From: Psychrobacter sp. UBA3962
Lineage (GTDB): Bacteria; Pseudomonadota; Gammaproteobacteria; Pseudomonadales; Moraxellaceae
Assembly (NCBI RefSeq): GCF_002385225.1
Contig: NZ_DGDC01000030.1
Location: 1-64,000 of the forward strand
DNA: 64,000 nucleotides
Reading direction: 5' to 3'
The translations under genes were made by a program, and so were the position numbers. Position 1 is the stretch's first letter, and each line of letters opens with the position of its first letter. The notes beneath the pieces were generated by a model. That model was not told where the DNA came from and ran no database searches. It saw only the letters and a program-made list of their open reading frames with translations. Shown piece after piece: positions 34,202 to 43,527 of this stretch.

Positions 34202-35110
34202 ATGGGACAGTTCGAAGACATGGCAATGTTTATCAAGGTGGTTGATTCTGGAAGCATTACCAATGCAGCTGACCAACTTAATATCGCAAAATCTGCAGTA
34301 AGTAGACGCTTAAAAGAGTTAGAGACGCGTTTGAATACCCAGTTAATTAGCCGCACGACCCGCAATTCGACTCTGACAGAAGCGGGTCAGAAGTATTATC
34401 AAGAGGCCTGTAGTATTCTCAGCGAGGTGGATCTGTTAAATGAGCAAATCAGTGGTCTGTCCTCTCAGCTAGAAGGCAAGATGAGACTGACCGCTCCTTT
34501 GTCTTTTGGATTAATGCATTTAGATGAAATCATTCATAACTTTGCTCAGCAGCACCCCCAGTTAAGCTTTGAACTCGACTTTTCTGACCGGCACATTGAC
34601 TTAGTGGAGGAAGGCTATGAGTTGGCCATCCGTATTGGTGAGCTGAAAGACTCCTCTTATCAGGCCAAGCGACTGACGGTGATTCGGCGGGTGCTTTGTG
34701 CCAGTCCTGAATACCTGAAACAGGCCGGCGTGCCTGACAGTGTAGAGGCATTAAAACAGCACGCCTTTTTACAGTATGGATTAACCAATAAGCAAGGCGA
34801 ATTAGAGGTGATCGACCCTACAGGAAAAAAACATAGGGTAGAGATGACGTCAAGGTTTAAAGCCAATAATGGCAACTTCTTACTAGATATGGCCATTAAA
34901 GGGCATGGTATTGCGTTTACTCCGACATTTATTGCTTATCAAAGTCTGGCAAAAGGGGAGCTGGTTCCGATTATGGAAGACCATCAGTTTCCCACCTTAA
35001 ATGCGTATGCGGTGTACCCAAAAAATAGATTTTTATCACAGCGTTGCCGGTTATTAATTGACTATATTATTGAGCAAATTGGGGATGAGCCTTACTGGGA
35101 CAATGTTTAA
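34202..35110 (+). CDS. LysR-family transcriptional regulator
   Basis: A 302-residue regulator: N-terminal winged helix-turn-helix (about 4-63; ITNAADQLNIAKSAVSRRLKELETRL) and a C-terminal periplasmic-binding-like effector domain (about 90-295). The sequence resembles the YhaJ/DhaR-like group with LYDISAR-like substitutions. It is divergent from doxX, whose promoter region holds two dyads. Pirin and nitroreductase genes lie beyond doxX. By analogy with YhaJ-controlled yhaK/yhaH it may sense quinones or aromatic compounds; this is inference. Confidence 0.9.
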   Translation: MGQFEDMAMFIKVVDSGSITNAADQLNIAKSAVSRRLKELETRLNTQLISRTTRNSTLTEAGQKYYQEACSILSEVDLLNEQISGLSSQLEGKMRLTAPLSFGLMHLDEIIHNFAQQHPQLSFELDFSDRHIDLVEEGYELAIRIGELKDSSYQAKRLTVIRRVLCASPEYLKQAGVPDSVEALKQHAFLQYGLTNKQGELEVIDPTGKKHRVEMTSRFKANNGNFLLDMAIKGHGIAFTPTFIAYQSLAKGELVPIMEDHQFPTLNAYAVYPKNRFLSQRCRLLIDYIIEQIGDEPYWDNV

Positions 35111-35148
35111 AATATTTGCTAAAGCTTATCTGAGATGAGTAAATAAAA

Positions 35149-35181
35149 AATAGCCCCTTATCAAGATGGTAAGGGGCTATT
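35149..35181. terminator. Bidirectional terminator, LysR / iron alcohol dehydrogenase
   Basis: TAGCCCCTTA and TAAGGGGCTA (35151-35160, 35170-35179) pair around a 9-base loop, flanked by A- and T-rich sequence. Confidence 0.8.
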
Positions 35182-35218
35182 GCTATTAATGGGCTTTGAA
35201 ACCCATTTATTAAGGCTG

Positions 35219-36508
35219 TTATTTACTTAGCGAGTCGCTGATGTCCTTGATGTCATGTAAGATTTTAACAATCTCAGCTTGGGTGAAGTATCTTGGCACT
35301 GAATAAGTGTCTCTCACTTCTACGGCTGCTGCTTTAGCAATCTTTATGAAGTCAGCTTCATTGATGCCTTTTACGCTACGATCAATATTGGTCTCTTCGA
35401 TTAAAGCTCTGACTTGAGCGATTAAATAATCTGCCAGTTTACCGTCATCAGCTTTAGATTGAGCGGTATCTACCACCCCAGCTTTTTTAGCCAAAGTAGC
35501 CAGTCTGTGTTCACAAACATCCCGGTTGGCATCTAGGATGTGCGGTAGAACAATGGCGTTGGCGCGACCGTGAGGAATGCTATAAAAGGCACCTAACTGG
35601 TGAGCAATGGCATGCACGTAGCCTAAACCGGCTTTATTAAAAGAAATACCGCCATAATGGGCAGCAATACCCATCTCTTCTCGGGCTTTTAAGTTTTCGC
35701 CGTCTTTATAGGCCACGGGTAAATACTGAAATACAGTGCGGGTTGCAGAAGCCGCGTAATAGTCAGTTTCACTACTGGCATTAACGCTCATCCAGGCCTC
35801 TAAAGCGTGGGTTAGCACATCAATACCGGTATCAGCAGTAATATGTGGTGGCATACCTTTCATGATGACCGGATCAATGGCAGCCGCTCGCGGCACCATT
35901 CTTGGGTCAATAGATAGAGATTTTTGATGTGTCTTGTCATCAGAAACCACCGCCCCTAGCGTAGCCTCAGAGCCCGTCCCTGCTGTGGTAGGGATACAGT
36001 AAAGGGGCATCATTTTCCCGGCTTTAAGTAGTCCCATTAGTTTTTGTGGTTTCCGCTTGCTGGCCTGACTCATGGCAATAATTTTTGCCGCATCAATCAC
36101 CGACCCCCCACCTAATGCTAAGATGGCGTCGCAGTTATTATCTACTGAGTGCTTGATACCGGCCTCAACCACGCTAAAAGTGGGGTCTGGGGTAATGCCA
36201 TCGTATAGATGAAAACCAATTCCCTTTTGTTGTAGGTAGTCGGTTATTTTATCAGGGATCCCTAGCTGATTTAGAACAGAGTCGGTGACGATTAAAATTT
36301 TAGTCGCCCCTTCGTTGATCATCATATCGCACAGCTCAAAGCAGGACTGATCACCAATAAATAGCTGAGGTCTAGGAATAGGAACCACTAAGGCGAAGGC
36401 ATGCAAGGCTTTGGCGCGAGTTTTAGCGACGGCCAGATAACCAGCATGATTCAATTTTTTGGGAGTGAAAGCGTGTTGTAAAGTGGCAACTGCCTTGCTA
36501 ACTGGCAT
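35219..36508 (-). CDS. Iron-containing alcohol dehydrogenase
   Basis: Group III dehydrogenase of 429 residues. It has the NAD-binding GGGSVIDAAK segment, PTTAGTGSEATLGAVV, DTGIDVLTHALEAW and HAIAHQLGAFYSIPHGRANAIVLPH, where the histidines and Asp bind Fe2+. There is an N-terminal extension of about 40 residues compared with FucO/EutG. It reversibly oxidises primary or short-chain alcohols to aldehydes; the natural substrate is not evident. It converges on the LysR gene through a shared terminator. Confidence 0.9.
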   Translation of the reverse strand: MPVSKAVATLQHAFTPKKLNHAGYLAVAKTRAKALHAFALVVPIPRPQLFIGDQSCFELCDMMINEGATKILIVTDSVLNQLGIPDKITDYLQQKGIGFHLYDGITPDPTFSVVEAGIKHSVDNNCDAILALGGGSVIDAAKIIAMSQASKRKPQKLMGLLKAGKMMPLYCIPTTAGTGSEATLGAVVSDDKTHQKSLSIDPRMVPRAAAIDPVIMKGMPPHITADTGIDVLTHALEAWMSVNASSETDYYAASATRTVFQYLPVAYKDGENLKAREEMGIAAHYGGISFNKAGLGYVHAIAHQLGAFYSIPHGRANAIVLPHILDANRDVCEHRLATLAKKAGVVDTAQSKADDGKLADYLIAQVRALIEETNIDRSVKGINEADFIKIAKAAAVEVRDTYSVPRYFTQAEIVKILHDIKDISDSLSK

Positions 36509-36776
36509 ACAAAAATCCTTTTCATATTGCTAAATGTAAGAGTAATAACAGTATAGATATAGTAAACAGGTTGCAAGCATTAAGGAAATAAATTGTAGGT
36601 AAAAGAGCGTGACTATAGCGTCTAACTTTGAAGTAACAAAGTTAAAGAGCGGTAAAAACCAGGCATTAAATACGGTTAGAAATTATTTTGCCGTTATATC
36701 AGGCAGATAAGAGGATATATGGATTTAGAGAGCGGAGATAAACACAAAAGAGGTAAAACAGAAGAGATAAAAATAA

Positions 36777-36867
36777 TGGCGGTGAAGGAGGGATTCGAAC
36801 CCTCGATACGCTATTAACGTATACACACTTTCCAGGCGTGCGCTTTCGACCACTCAGCCACTTCACC
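36777..36867 (-). tRNA. tRNA-Ser(GGA)
   Basis: A 91-base minus-strand tRNA. The acceptor stem is GGTGAAG/CTTCACC with discriminator G and an encoded CCA (36777-36779). The anticodon loop reads CTGGAAA, giving anticodon GGA (Ser UCC/UCU). The long variable arm (GTGTATACGTTAATAGCGTATC region) is class II, as expected for Ser. The T loop is GGTTCGAATCC. No integrase is next to it. Confidence 0.96.
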
Positions 36868-36882
36868 GTTTTGAAGCCCCAT

Positions 36883-36911
36883 AGTATACCTAAACCCAAA
36901 ACAATTGTCAT
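36883..36911 (-). promoter_or_regulatory. Promoter of tRNA-Ser
   Basis: On the minus strand ATGACA (36906-36911), 17-base spacer, TATACT (36883-36888), with 15 bases to the tRNA 5' end. A good sigma-70 match at the expected place. Confidence 0.75.
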
Positions 36912-37105
36912 CTTTGATGGGTTTAATTCGAAACTAATAACAAATAACTTTCTTGGACGTCATATACTGACGCTTAATGTGGTTAAAAACTTTACAGGGT
37001 CTACCTTGGTTGCTAGCATAGCCTACCTTTGGGTAAGCAGTAACCGAAAGACAGCGGTTACCATAAAATAGTAGGATTCGGTGGGGTTAACTAGAGGCGA
37101 TAAAA

Positions 37106-38092
37106 GTGGGAAACAAAACAGGCCAAATACAGATAAAAAATCGGCCAGAAAGGAGAGAGGGCAATACAGCTGTCTTGAAAGTAGACTCAAGAGAAGTCAG
37201 TCTCTATCGACTGTCTGGACAGATTATCACGAAGTTGATAATAATTGTGAGCTTGATGTTTTCAATATCAGCTTGGGCCACAGACTTTAAAGACTGTGGT
37301 CAGAACTTTTATCAAGCTCAGGCACCAGATTACTTAGATCAAAAAATACTGAATAAAAGCGTCCCTTTATGCTTTAATGGATTTGCCACCTTATATTCAG
37401 GTCTGTCGAGAACGCCATTATGGTCAGCAGAGTATTTAACCCGTGAGCGCCTGTATCAAGCCGAAGACTTGCCACGTGAGGACAGTTTCCACAGTGAAAG
37501 TCGGTTGCCAAGTGCCATGCGGGCTCAGCTTTCTGATTACAAAGGCTCAGGCTATGATCGAGGACACTTAGCCCCTAATGGGGACATGGCCAATGTCAAT
37601 CAACAATATGACAGCTTTAGTCTGGCCAATATTATTCCTCAGAGTCCGGAAAACAACCGTTATCTCTGGAGAAATATTGAGTCGGTCACCCGTTACTTAA
37701 CCAAAAAGCATGGGGAGGCCTATGTCATTACTGGAGTGGTGTTTAGTGGCAAAAAGCTAACCCAATTAAACAACCGCGTATTAATACCGACCCATATTTT
37801 TAAAGCGGTCTATATCCCTGCCACAGGCCAGGCTGGTGTCTACTATGCGCCCAATGACGAGACACAGCGGGTTGAGATAATTAGTGTTGATGAGCTAGCC
37901 CTACGCTCTAATATTGATGTTTTTCCTGGTATCGAAGCCACAGCAAAGTCGACAGCGATGCCGTTACCGGTCAAGGTGGGAGATATTGCCGATAGAGAAA
38001 AACAAACAAAGCCGCCTGAGGATGAGCCACTGTGGTATTTGATATTAATTGAGATTTTACGCTGGTTTGTCGATAATTTTCTGAAAAAATAA
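37106..38092 (+). CDS. Secreted DNA/RNA non-specific endonuclease (NUC1 family)
   Basis: A nuclease with the signature DRGHLAPNGDM (Asp151, catalytic His154) and IIPQSPENNRYLWRNIE, where the Asn ligates Mg2+. These identify the His-Me finger NUC1/Serratia nuclease family, which cuts DNA and RNA. A hydrophobic stretch at 43-58 (LIIIVSLMFSISAWA) looks like a signal peptide, so the true start may be an alternative codon near 37200 rather than 37106, which would place 40 polar residues before it. Unusually, the last 20 residues (LWYLILIEILRWFVDNFLKK) are hydrophobic/amphipathic and could anchor the enzyme. Export to the periplasm or outside is inferred. Confidence 0.82.
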   Translation: MGNKTGQIQIKNRPERREGNTAVLKVDSREVSLYRLSGQIITKLIIIVSLMFSISAWATDFKDCGQNFYQAQAPDYLDQKILNKSVPLCFNGFATLYSGLSRTPLWSAEYLTRERLYQAEDLPREDSFHSESRLPSAMRAQLSDYKGSGYDRGHLAPNGDMANVNQQYDSFSLANIIPQSPENNRYLWRNIESVTRYLTKKHGEAYVITGVVFSGKKLTQLNNRVLIPTHIFKAVYIPATGQAGVYYAPNDETQRVEIISVDELALRSNIDVFPGIEATAKSTAMPLPVKVGDIADREKQTKPPEDEPLWYLILIEILRWFVDNFLKK

Positions 38093-38233
38093 GGGCTTGA
38101 CCCTAAATCCTGTGGGTTGGTTAATGGAGATTGGCAAGGCGAAGTAATGCTTTGATAACAACCTAATTCATGATAAAAGTAAGCACTGATACCCCATCTA
38201 AATAGGTTAAATAGACCAAAGGAGTGAGTCGCT

Positions 38234-38569
38234 ATGACGCAATCTACTGAAAATAGTGCAGAACAAGAAACGTTGAATGCTGCACCATTTGCTTTCAAAC
38301 CCTATGAGAATGATCATCAAAGTCTACAAATCGGTGAGCTGGTCTTTGAGAACCAAACTGATAGAGTTATTGCTTATGGTGATATTGAGATTACTAAAAA
38401 TGAGCAGGGGCTGAGCGAAGCATTAAAGCTACAACAGCTATTTAATCTTATTGTTGCCGAGCTGCAGTCTGCTAAGCAAGCAGGTGATTTTACAGAAAAT
38501 TCTAATAAACAAGGCTTATTAGATAACCAAGACTCATTCAGTAAGGAAGTAGACAATCCTTTTTCATAA
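38234..38569 (+). CDS. Hypothetical acidic protein, no known domain
   Basis: A 111-residue hydrophilic acidic protein without signal peptide or membrane segment. The centre (about 30-85: QIGELVFENQTDRVIAYGDIEITKN then LSEALKLQQLFNLIVAELQSA) looks like a small beta-hairpin followed by a helix; the ends are polar and probably disordered. I recognise no family. AGGAG stands upstream of the ATG. It lies 141 bases after the nuclease gene on the same strand, with no clear terminator between, so co-transcription is possible. Confidence 0.7.
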   Translation: MTQSTENSAEQETLNAAPFAFKPYENDHQSLQIGELVFENQTDRVIAYGDIEITKNEQGLSEALKLQQLFNLIVAELQSAKQAGDFTENSNKQGLLDNQDSFSKEVDNPFS

Positions 38570-38823
38570 CTATAACCGTTAAAAAATAGAAGGGTAATAA
38601 TTAATTGATTTAAAACTTTTTTTTTAATGATTAATGGTTATAATTAACTATACCTTTCAGGGTAGTTTAATAAAAAAACGTCTTGACCGAATCAAATTCA
38701 GTGTCTAAGATATCTCAATCACGAAGCAATAATAGTAAGTAGTGGTTTTCCATATTTGAACTCCAAGTCAATTAGGTTACTGCAAAAACTAACTTTGAAT
38801 ATTTTTTCGAAAGGAATCGTAGT
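38570..38823. other. Intergenic region upstream of the DUF2147 gene
   Basis: About 250 bases, AT-rich, with a TATAAT-like box near 38640 but no good -35. GAAAGGAA precedes the DUF2147 ATG. No gene seen. Confidence 0.35.
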
Positions 38824-39207
38824 ATGAAACTTTTAAATCAATCAGTATTAGCACTTTCAGCTTTAGGTCTTGCTACAGTAGCTATGGCTGCTGATCCATT
38901 AGCCAATACCACTTGGCAAACTTATGACAATGGCGAACCAAAAGCACTTGTTAAAATCACAGAATCTGGCGGTGTGTTAACTGGTAAGATTATCTCTACC
39001 AACCGTCCTGAAGGCAAGAAGTTCGTAGGCCGTACTGTGATGTCAGGTCTAAAAGCTGACGGTGGTGGCAAATATAGCGGTGGTCAAATCACTGACCCAG
39101 AAAACGATAAAACGTATCGTTTAACTGCTGAGCTAAAAGGTAGTGATTTAAAACTAAAAGGCCACTTAGGTCCATTCTCACGTAGCCAAACGTGGAAGAA
39201 AAAATAA
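38824..39207 (+). CDS. DUF2147 periplasmic protein
   Basis: A 127-residue protein with a signal peptide cleaved after VAMA (about residue 22). The mature part, opening DPLANTTWQTYDNGEPKALVKI and containing LTGKIIST, GGQITDPENDKTYRLTAEL, and LKLKGHLGPFSRSQTW, matches DUF2147, a small beta-rich fold common in proteobacterial periplasms. Function unknown. It ends at an intrinsic terminator. Confidence 0.85.
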   Translation: MKLLNQSVLALSALGLATVAMAADPLANTTWQTYDNGEPKALVKITESGGVLTGKIISTNRPEGKKFVGRTVMSGLKADGGGKYSGGQITDPENDKTYRLTAELKGSDLKLKGHLGPFSRSQTWKKK

Positions 39208-39239
39208 TTTAGCCAAGTTAATTAGCTAAATTAAGAAAG

Positions 39240-39268
39240 AAGCCAGATAGTGATATCTGGCTTTTTTT
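39240..39268 (+). terminator. Terminator after DUF2147 gene
   Basis: AAGCCAGATA pairs with TATCTGGCTT around GTGA, followed by seven T residues. Confidence 0.9.
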
Positions 39269-39358
39269 GTGGCTGTTTTTTGAGGGACTGCTTTTGAGGG
39301 ATTGTTTTTTTAGGGATTATGGCTTTCCGAAGGTAAGACAGAAAAGAGATGTTGATAG

Positions 39359-41488
39359 TTACTCTACTTTAAAAGAGTGAGAAACGCCTGCATACGGGGT
39401 AATGGTGCCGTCCCAACCATTTTTCCAGTCTCCTAAATGCATGATGCGATAAGTGCCTGGCGGGGTATCCGAATTTATATGCCAATCAATGGTTACCTTG
39501 CTATAAGCAATGCCTTCACGCTCCCAGGTATAGCGGGTCTCAAAATCAGTATCGGTTAAATAGTCCCTCCATTTACCTTGATGCAAACGCTGTACTTTTA
39601 AGAAAGTATCTTCAGTGCGTAAGTTGTTTTTTGGGTGTGCTCCCCGGAAGGTAACACTGACCAACTCATTATGATGATAACTATCTTTGGGCTGAATAAG
39701 TACTTGTCCCCAAGCTTGATTCACTGGCTTATCATCAAAGGTCACGCCAGGTCTTTCGGCGAAACGCTTATTAGAGCGGTCTGGTGGCTTAATTTCACTG
39801 GTTACTTTGCTACCCTCACGCAGGGCTTGAGCCAGCTGTACATATTCTTGCTGATACGCACTGGCTTGGTACGGGCCAAATTCGGTAGAAGCCCCTTCAT
39901 AGTGTTGCTGTGCATATTCTGCTCGAGTAGTAACATAACCACTGTAATTATTGGCCAAACCGGCGACCACCAAAGTATCTACCCCTATAGGGGCTAACTC
40001 TTTAGCTACGGCTTGTCGTAAATGACGTCCGACCATGGTGGTGGGCTCGCCAGGTATGGCAATGAGCCCCAAGTTTCCGATACGCATTAACTGCACAGGC
40101 TGCTGACTATTGACCCAGCCCCATTTACCCGTCGGTAATAGAACGGGCTTCTCAAGCTGACACGCATCTTGGCTAACCGAGCCCACCACCCCAAAAGCAG
40201 CTCGAGTGGCACTGCCTAATACGGATCTATCTGTCTTATTAACTTTATCACTTATGCTCAGAGTGTCTTTGGTCATGCCTTCATAGATGCCGGGTATATC
40301 GGAAGGCCCATTTTCAGCACCGGATGCAAACGAATAGCCACGAGCAGGAACACATAGTTTTTGGGGCCCGTCACCTTGGGTAAAGTTTTCACTGACCTCA
40401 TACCCTGCCAGGTTTATCCAGCGCGATCGAGTATCAATGGGTCCTGAGACCGGGTGACCTTGGTTCCACAGTTCAGTTGCTTTTTTTAGCTGCAAAGACC
40501 CATCTCGAATTACGTTTTCCCATTCATTCTCACTTCCCTCATAGCCAGGCGCTGAATAGGCATTACCGCCACTGGCTACCACATCCCCTTCATCTGCGTT
40601 AGCAAAGGCTGCCACAAAATTAGGGTTATGTTGTTGGCGCAGCTTAGCTTCCATGCCCAATTGGGCATAACCTTTGTTGTCAGCACTCAAATGACTAAAC
40701 TGGTTGCTAAAGCTGGTGGGATGGATCGCAAACCAGTTAATGAGTCCTAAAGGGGTGTCATCTGCGGCATCAAGGCGCAGCTGAGTCATAACTTCATTGA
40801 CACTACTGTCAAAATCTTTGGCCTCTGGATTGGCGTGATAAGCGACCAAAGAGCGGTTGCGGGTGGCCTCTGCTAACTTACCTTGAGCTAGGCTTAATTT
40901 ACCAGGGACTAGGCTGTTATGTGCTCGTTTGATTGAACGGACGATACCGTCAACTATGGCCTCAAAGGTTTGCTGACTATAGCCTGCTTGTGTATCGTCT
41001 TGACTGGCAAGCTGATACAGCTTCTGATGAGAGTAACCGCCATTGCCCACATGAGTATGAATCGCCGTGAGCATAACGTTCTCATCAGTATAAAGTGTGC
41101 CAAATTCCACTTGCAGACGTTTAATCACTTCAACTTTTACTGCGGTGAACATGGCCCCCAAATCGGCAGAGACATAAACAATGCGATTTGTTTCCGCATC
41201 GGCTTCAGCAATAATAAAAGCTCGAGAATATAAGCGGTCATTAATGCCGGTTACGACTTGCTTTGCGGCATAACCAAACATGCCTGTCTCAGCCGCAGGA
41301 CCGGTAATGTCCGCTTTGCCAGCGCCTACTAAATATTCTGAGGCGGTAGGTTTTGCTATAGAGGGGGAGTCTATGCCCATAGTTTGGGCTGAAACAGAGG
41401 GTAAATCAGCGGTAGAGTTGTCTACGTCACTAAGACAGGCGACTGAGTTCAAAGTAACGGTGGCAGCACAAAGTGAAGTAAGTAGCAT
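39359..41488 (-). CDS. Neutral ceramidase family protein with a missing nucleophile
   Basis: A 709-residue exported protein (N-terminal hydrophobic signal; a SVAC motif at residues 15-18 could be a poor lipobox). It matches the neutral/alkaline ceramidase family: TAIHTHVGNGGYSH (His144/His146), NWFAIHPTSF (His256), IPGEPTTMVGR (Glu481) and NYSGYVTTRAEYAQQHYEGAS (Tyr515/Tyr519), which carry the zinc ligands and active-site residues. In known ceramidases the nucleophile Ser sits in GDVSPN or GNLSPN; here the line reads GDVVASGG, with Val304 at that position and Ser306 two residues on. Activity on ceramide is therefore doubtful. It is a single minus-strand gene. Confidence 0.82.
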   Translation of the reverse strand: MLLTSLCAATVTLNSVACLSDVDNSTADLPSVSAQTMGIDSPSIAKPTASEYLVGAGKADITGPAAETGMFGYAAKQVVTGINDRLYSRAFIIAEADAETNRIVYVSADLGAMFTAVKVEVIKRLQVEFGTLYTDENVMLTAIHTHVGNGGYSHQKLYQLASQDDTQAGYSQQTFEAIVDGIVRSIKRAHNSLVPGKLSLAQGKLAEATRNRSLVAYHANPEAKDFDSSVNEVMTQLRLDAADDTPLGLINWFAIHPTSFSNQFSHLSADNKGYAQLGMEAKLRQQHNPNFVAAFANADEGDVVASGGNAYSAPGYEGSENEWENVIRDGSLQLKKATELWNQGHPVSGPIDTRSRWINLAGYEVSENFTQGDGPQKLCVPARGYSFASGAENGPSDIPGIYEGMTKDTLSISDKVNKTDRSVLGSATRAAFGVVGSVSQDACQLEKPVLLPTGKWGWVNSQQPVQLMRIGNLGLIAIPGEPTTMVGRHLRQAVAKELAPIGVDTLVVAGLANNYSGYVTTRAEYAQQHYEGASTEFGPYQASAYQQEYVQLAQALREGSKVTSEIKPPDRSNKRFAERPGVTFDDKPVNQAWGQVLIQPKDSYHHNELVSVTFRGAHPKNNLRTEDTFLKVQRLHQGKWRDYLTDTDFETRYTWEREGIAYSKVTIDWHINSDTPPGTYRIMHLGDWKNGWDGTITPYAGVSHSFKVE

Positions 41489-41601
41489 AACAATTGCTCT
41501 TGGTAAAAATGAGGGGGCATGGGATTGCTTAAGTAGAAGTTTAAGTGTTTAATTTATCACTGAATACAATAACTACTCTTTTTTATATTTGGGTTCCCCC
41601 T

Positions 41602-42171
41602 ATGGTCTCGAAAGTATCGAAAACTTGTCCCTGTCGTATTACTCCTAACGCTACTGTGCCAGCTACCTCAAACTCCGATGAGTTGGCCTACAGTGAATGT
41701 TGCCAGCCGTTACATCAAGGTGAGAAGCGTGCTGATAGTAGCGAGGCTCTAATGCGCTCACGATACTCAGCTTTTGTGATGGTTTTGACCGACTATATCA
41801 TAAAAACCACCCTGCCAGCCCAGCAAGCCTTATTAGACAAACCGGCAATTAAAGCATGGGCAGAGCAGACCAGATGGGCGGGATTGGAGATTATCAATCA
41901 TAGCCCCAAAGTAAGTAAGCGCCATGCTCAAGTAGAATTTAAAGCTTATTATTATGAGGACCAGTTAGGCAGTCCTAAGTTATCGGCTCATCATGAGTTG
42001 TCGACTTTCGTTAAAATAAAAGACCGCAAATCTTCATCAAAAAATGAAACTAATGGGGCAGAGAGCTGGTATTTTTTAGACCCTACCGTCGGCATGACCC
42101 TGACCCAAAAACAGCCTTGTAATTGTGGGTCAGGAGAGAAGGTCAAACGCTGTTGTGGCCCGTTTTTATAG
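41602..42171 (+). CDS. YchJ-family SEC-C motif protein
   Basis: A 189-residue protein with a zinc-binding cysteine cluster at each end: CPCR near the start with a later ECCQPL, and PCNCGSGEKVKRCCGPFL at the C-terminus, the SEC-C motif. The middle carries the YchJ pattern EALMRSRYSAFVM and the SWYFLDP-like segment. The frame is open from 41545, but the ATG at 41602 starts MVSKVSKTCPCR as in relatives. Family function is unknown; SEC-C motifs bind Zn2+ and can mediate protein contacts. Confidence 0.85.
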   Translation: MVSKVSKTCPCRITPNATVPATSNSDELAYSECCQPLHQGEKRADSSEALMRSRYSAFVMVLTDYIIKTTLPAQQALLDKPAIKAWAEQTRWAGLEIINHSPKVSKRHAQVEFKAYYYEDQLGSPKLSAHHELSTFVKIKDRKSSSKNETNGAESWYFLDPTVGMTLTQKQPCNCGSGEKVKRCCGPFL

Positions 42172-42213
42172 GCTGCCCAAATGGATACCGTTGTGGAGAT
42201 TTAGGCTTAGACG

Positions 42214-43128
42214 CTATAAGCTGGCGCCCACTTCTTTAGCAATAGCGATGCCTTCTTCAATGGTCAAGTATTTACGTAAGCTCGGCGTGTCTCTAAATTC
42301 AATATCCCCATCACGGAACACTAAGCATTCATTAACTGCCAACTGTTGCCATTCTTCGTTTTCTGTTAAAGGGACGGTAACAATGATGCTGACTTTGTCT
42401 TTATCGGTAGTGACATCGCTAAAGTTAATGGATAAGTCATCATCGGCAAGCTTGGCTTCACCAAAAGGGGCTTTACGGGTTAAATAAAAAAGCAGCGAAT
42501 TAGCATAAGCCAGCTGCCAATCCCCATTCGATAATAAACAGTTAAATAACCCATTGGCAGCCAAATATCGACATTGAGTGGTCAAAAATTTGAACAGCTC
42601 TTGGTCCGATGGACGCTGCTTGTAAGTAGACTTCAAGCGATTGATCAAATAGCAAAAAGCGGCTTCAGAATCTGTGGTGCCCACAGGGCGACAATACTCA
42701 CTATTGCCATTGTCTTGCAGACGTTGACAGCGCTTAATAAAGCCTTCATTCATTTGGCCATTATGCGCAAACACCCACTGCTCACCCCAAACTTCACGCA
42801 CAAAAGGGTGGGTATTGGCCAAGCAATTGGTGCCTTGGGTGGCTTTTCGAATATGAGCAACCACGTTTAATGCTTTAATTGGGTAGTTTTTTACCAACTC
42901 TGCGACGGGTGAGCGAAAGCTGGGTTTATCGTCATGGAATACTCTAAGACCTCTGCCAGACTTTTGAGCGGGGCTTTGATCGGACAGATCACAGGCGCTC
43001 GGCTCAAAAAAAGCAATGCCAAAGCCGTCACTGTGATGATCGGTATTACCGCCTCTATTATGAAAGCCGGTAAAACTAAAGCCAATATCTGTTGGTGTAT
43101 TGGCATTCATACCTAATAATTGACACAT
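42214..43128 (-). CDS. Class II glutamine amidotransferase (YafJ-like)
   Basis: A 304-residue Ntn-hydrolase. It starts MCQLLGMNANTPTDIGFSFTGFHNRGG, so Cys2 becomes the N-terminal nucleophile after methionine removal. WVFAHNGQMN and TDSEAAFCYL are conserved YafJ motifs. It hydrolyses a gamma-glutamyl amide to supply ammonia or cleaves a glutamyl bond; the partner or substrate is not known. It lies 17 bases downstream of a DUF2007 gene, with which it likely forms an operon. Confidence 0.87.
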   Translation of the reverse strand: MCQLLGMNANTPTDIGFSFTGFHNRGGNTDHHSDGFGIAFFEPSACDLSDQSPAQKSGRGLRVFHDDKPSFRSPVAELVKNYPIKALNVVAHIRKATQGTNCLANTHPFVREVWGEQWVFAHNGQMNEGFIKRCQRLQDNGNSEYCRPVGTTDSEAAFCYLINRLKSTYKQRPSDQELFKFLTTQCRYLAANGLFNCLLSNGDWQLAYANSLLFYLTRKAPFGEAKLADDDLSINFSDVTTDKDKVSIIVTVPLTENEEWQQLAVNECLVFRDGDIEFRDTPSLRKYLTIEEGIAIAKEVGASL

Positions 43129-43144
43129 TTACACTATACCGCCT

Positions 43145-43402
43145 TTAATCTTCTTCATTATCTGGTTGTTGAGTGAAATCAGAAACTTGATCCACCTCAA
43201 TACTGTCTAAAATTTGTTTTGCCTTAGCCAACTCTTGTTTTTGGACCCAAAGTACAGCTCCAGAATTCATACCCGGTATCGCACTTAAAGTTTGCAACGC
43301 TACCTCAATACCGTTGTTTCTAAGTAAGTTGGCATGAAGCTCGGCTTGAATATTTGTATCAAAACCTACCAACTTGTACCAATCATCAACTTGATTACTC
43401 AT
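43145..43402 (-). CDS. DUF2007 domain protein
   Basis: An 85-residue cytosolic protein with the DUF2007 pattern: WYKLVGFDTNIQAELHANLLRNNGIEVAL and a later VLWVQKQELAKAKQILDSI, a small ferredoxin-like fold sometimes called a putative signal-transducing protein. Acidic C-terminal tail. Function unknown. It precedes the amidotransferase gene. Confidence 0.8.
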   Translation of the reverse strand: MSNQVDDWYKLVGFDTNIQAELHANLLRNNGIEVALQTLSAIPGMNSGAVLWVQKQELAKAKQILDSIEVDQVSDFTQQPDNEED

Positions 43403-43527
43403 GGTTCTATCCCTATTAGTGAAACGTTATTTGAGTGTTTGGCTATTTTGAGTTTTTAACCGGTTTAAGTCATTAGCTATTCTGAGTAACTGTTATTTAA
43501 TGATAATAGTCAGCAATTCAGCAGGTA

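Noticed and set aside
36777..37105. tRNA-Ser as an integration site for a genomic island
   Set aside because: No integrase, no repeated tRNA end and normal genes on both sides.
37843..38298. 151-codon minus-strand frame across the end of the nuclease gene
   Set aside because: Cysteine- and serine-rich shadow of a conserved gene on the opposite strand; no start signal.
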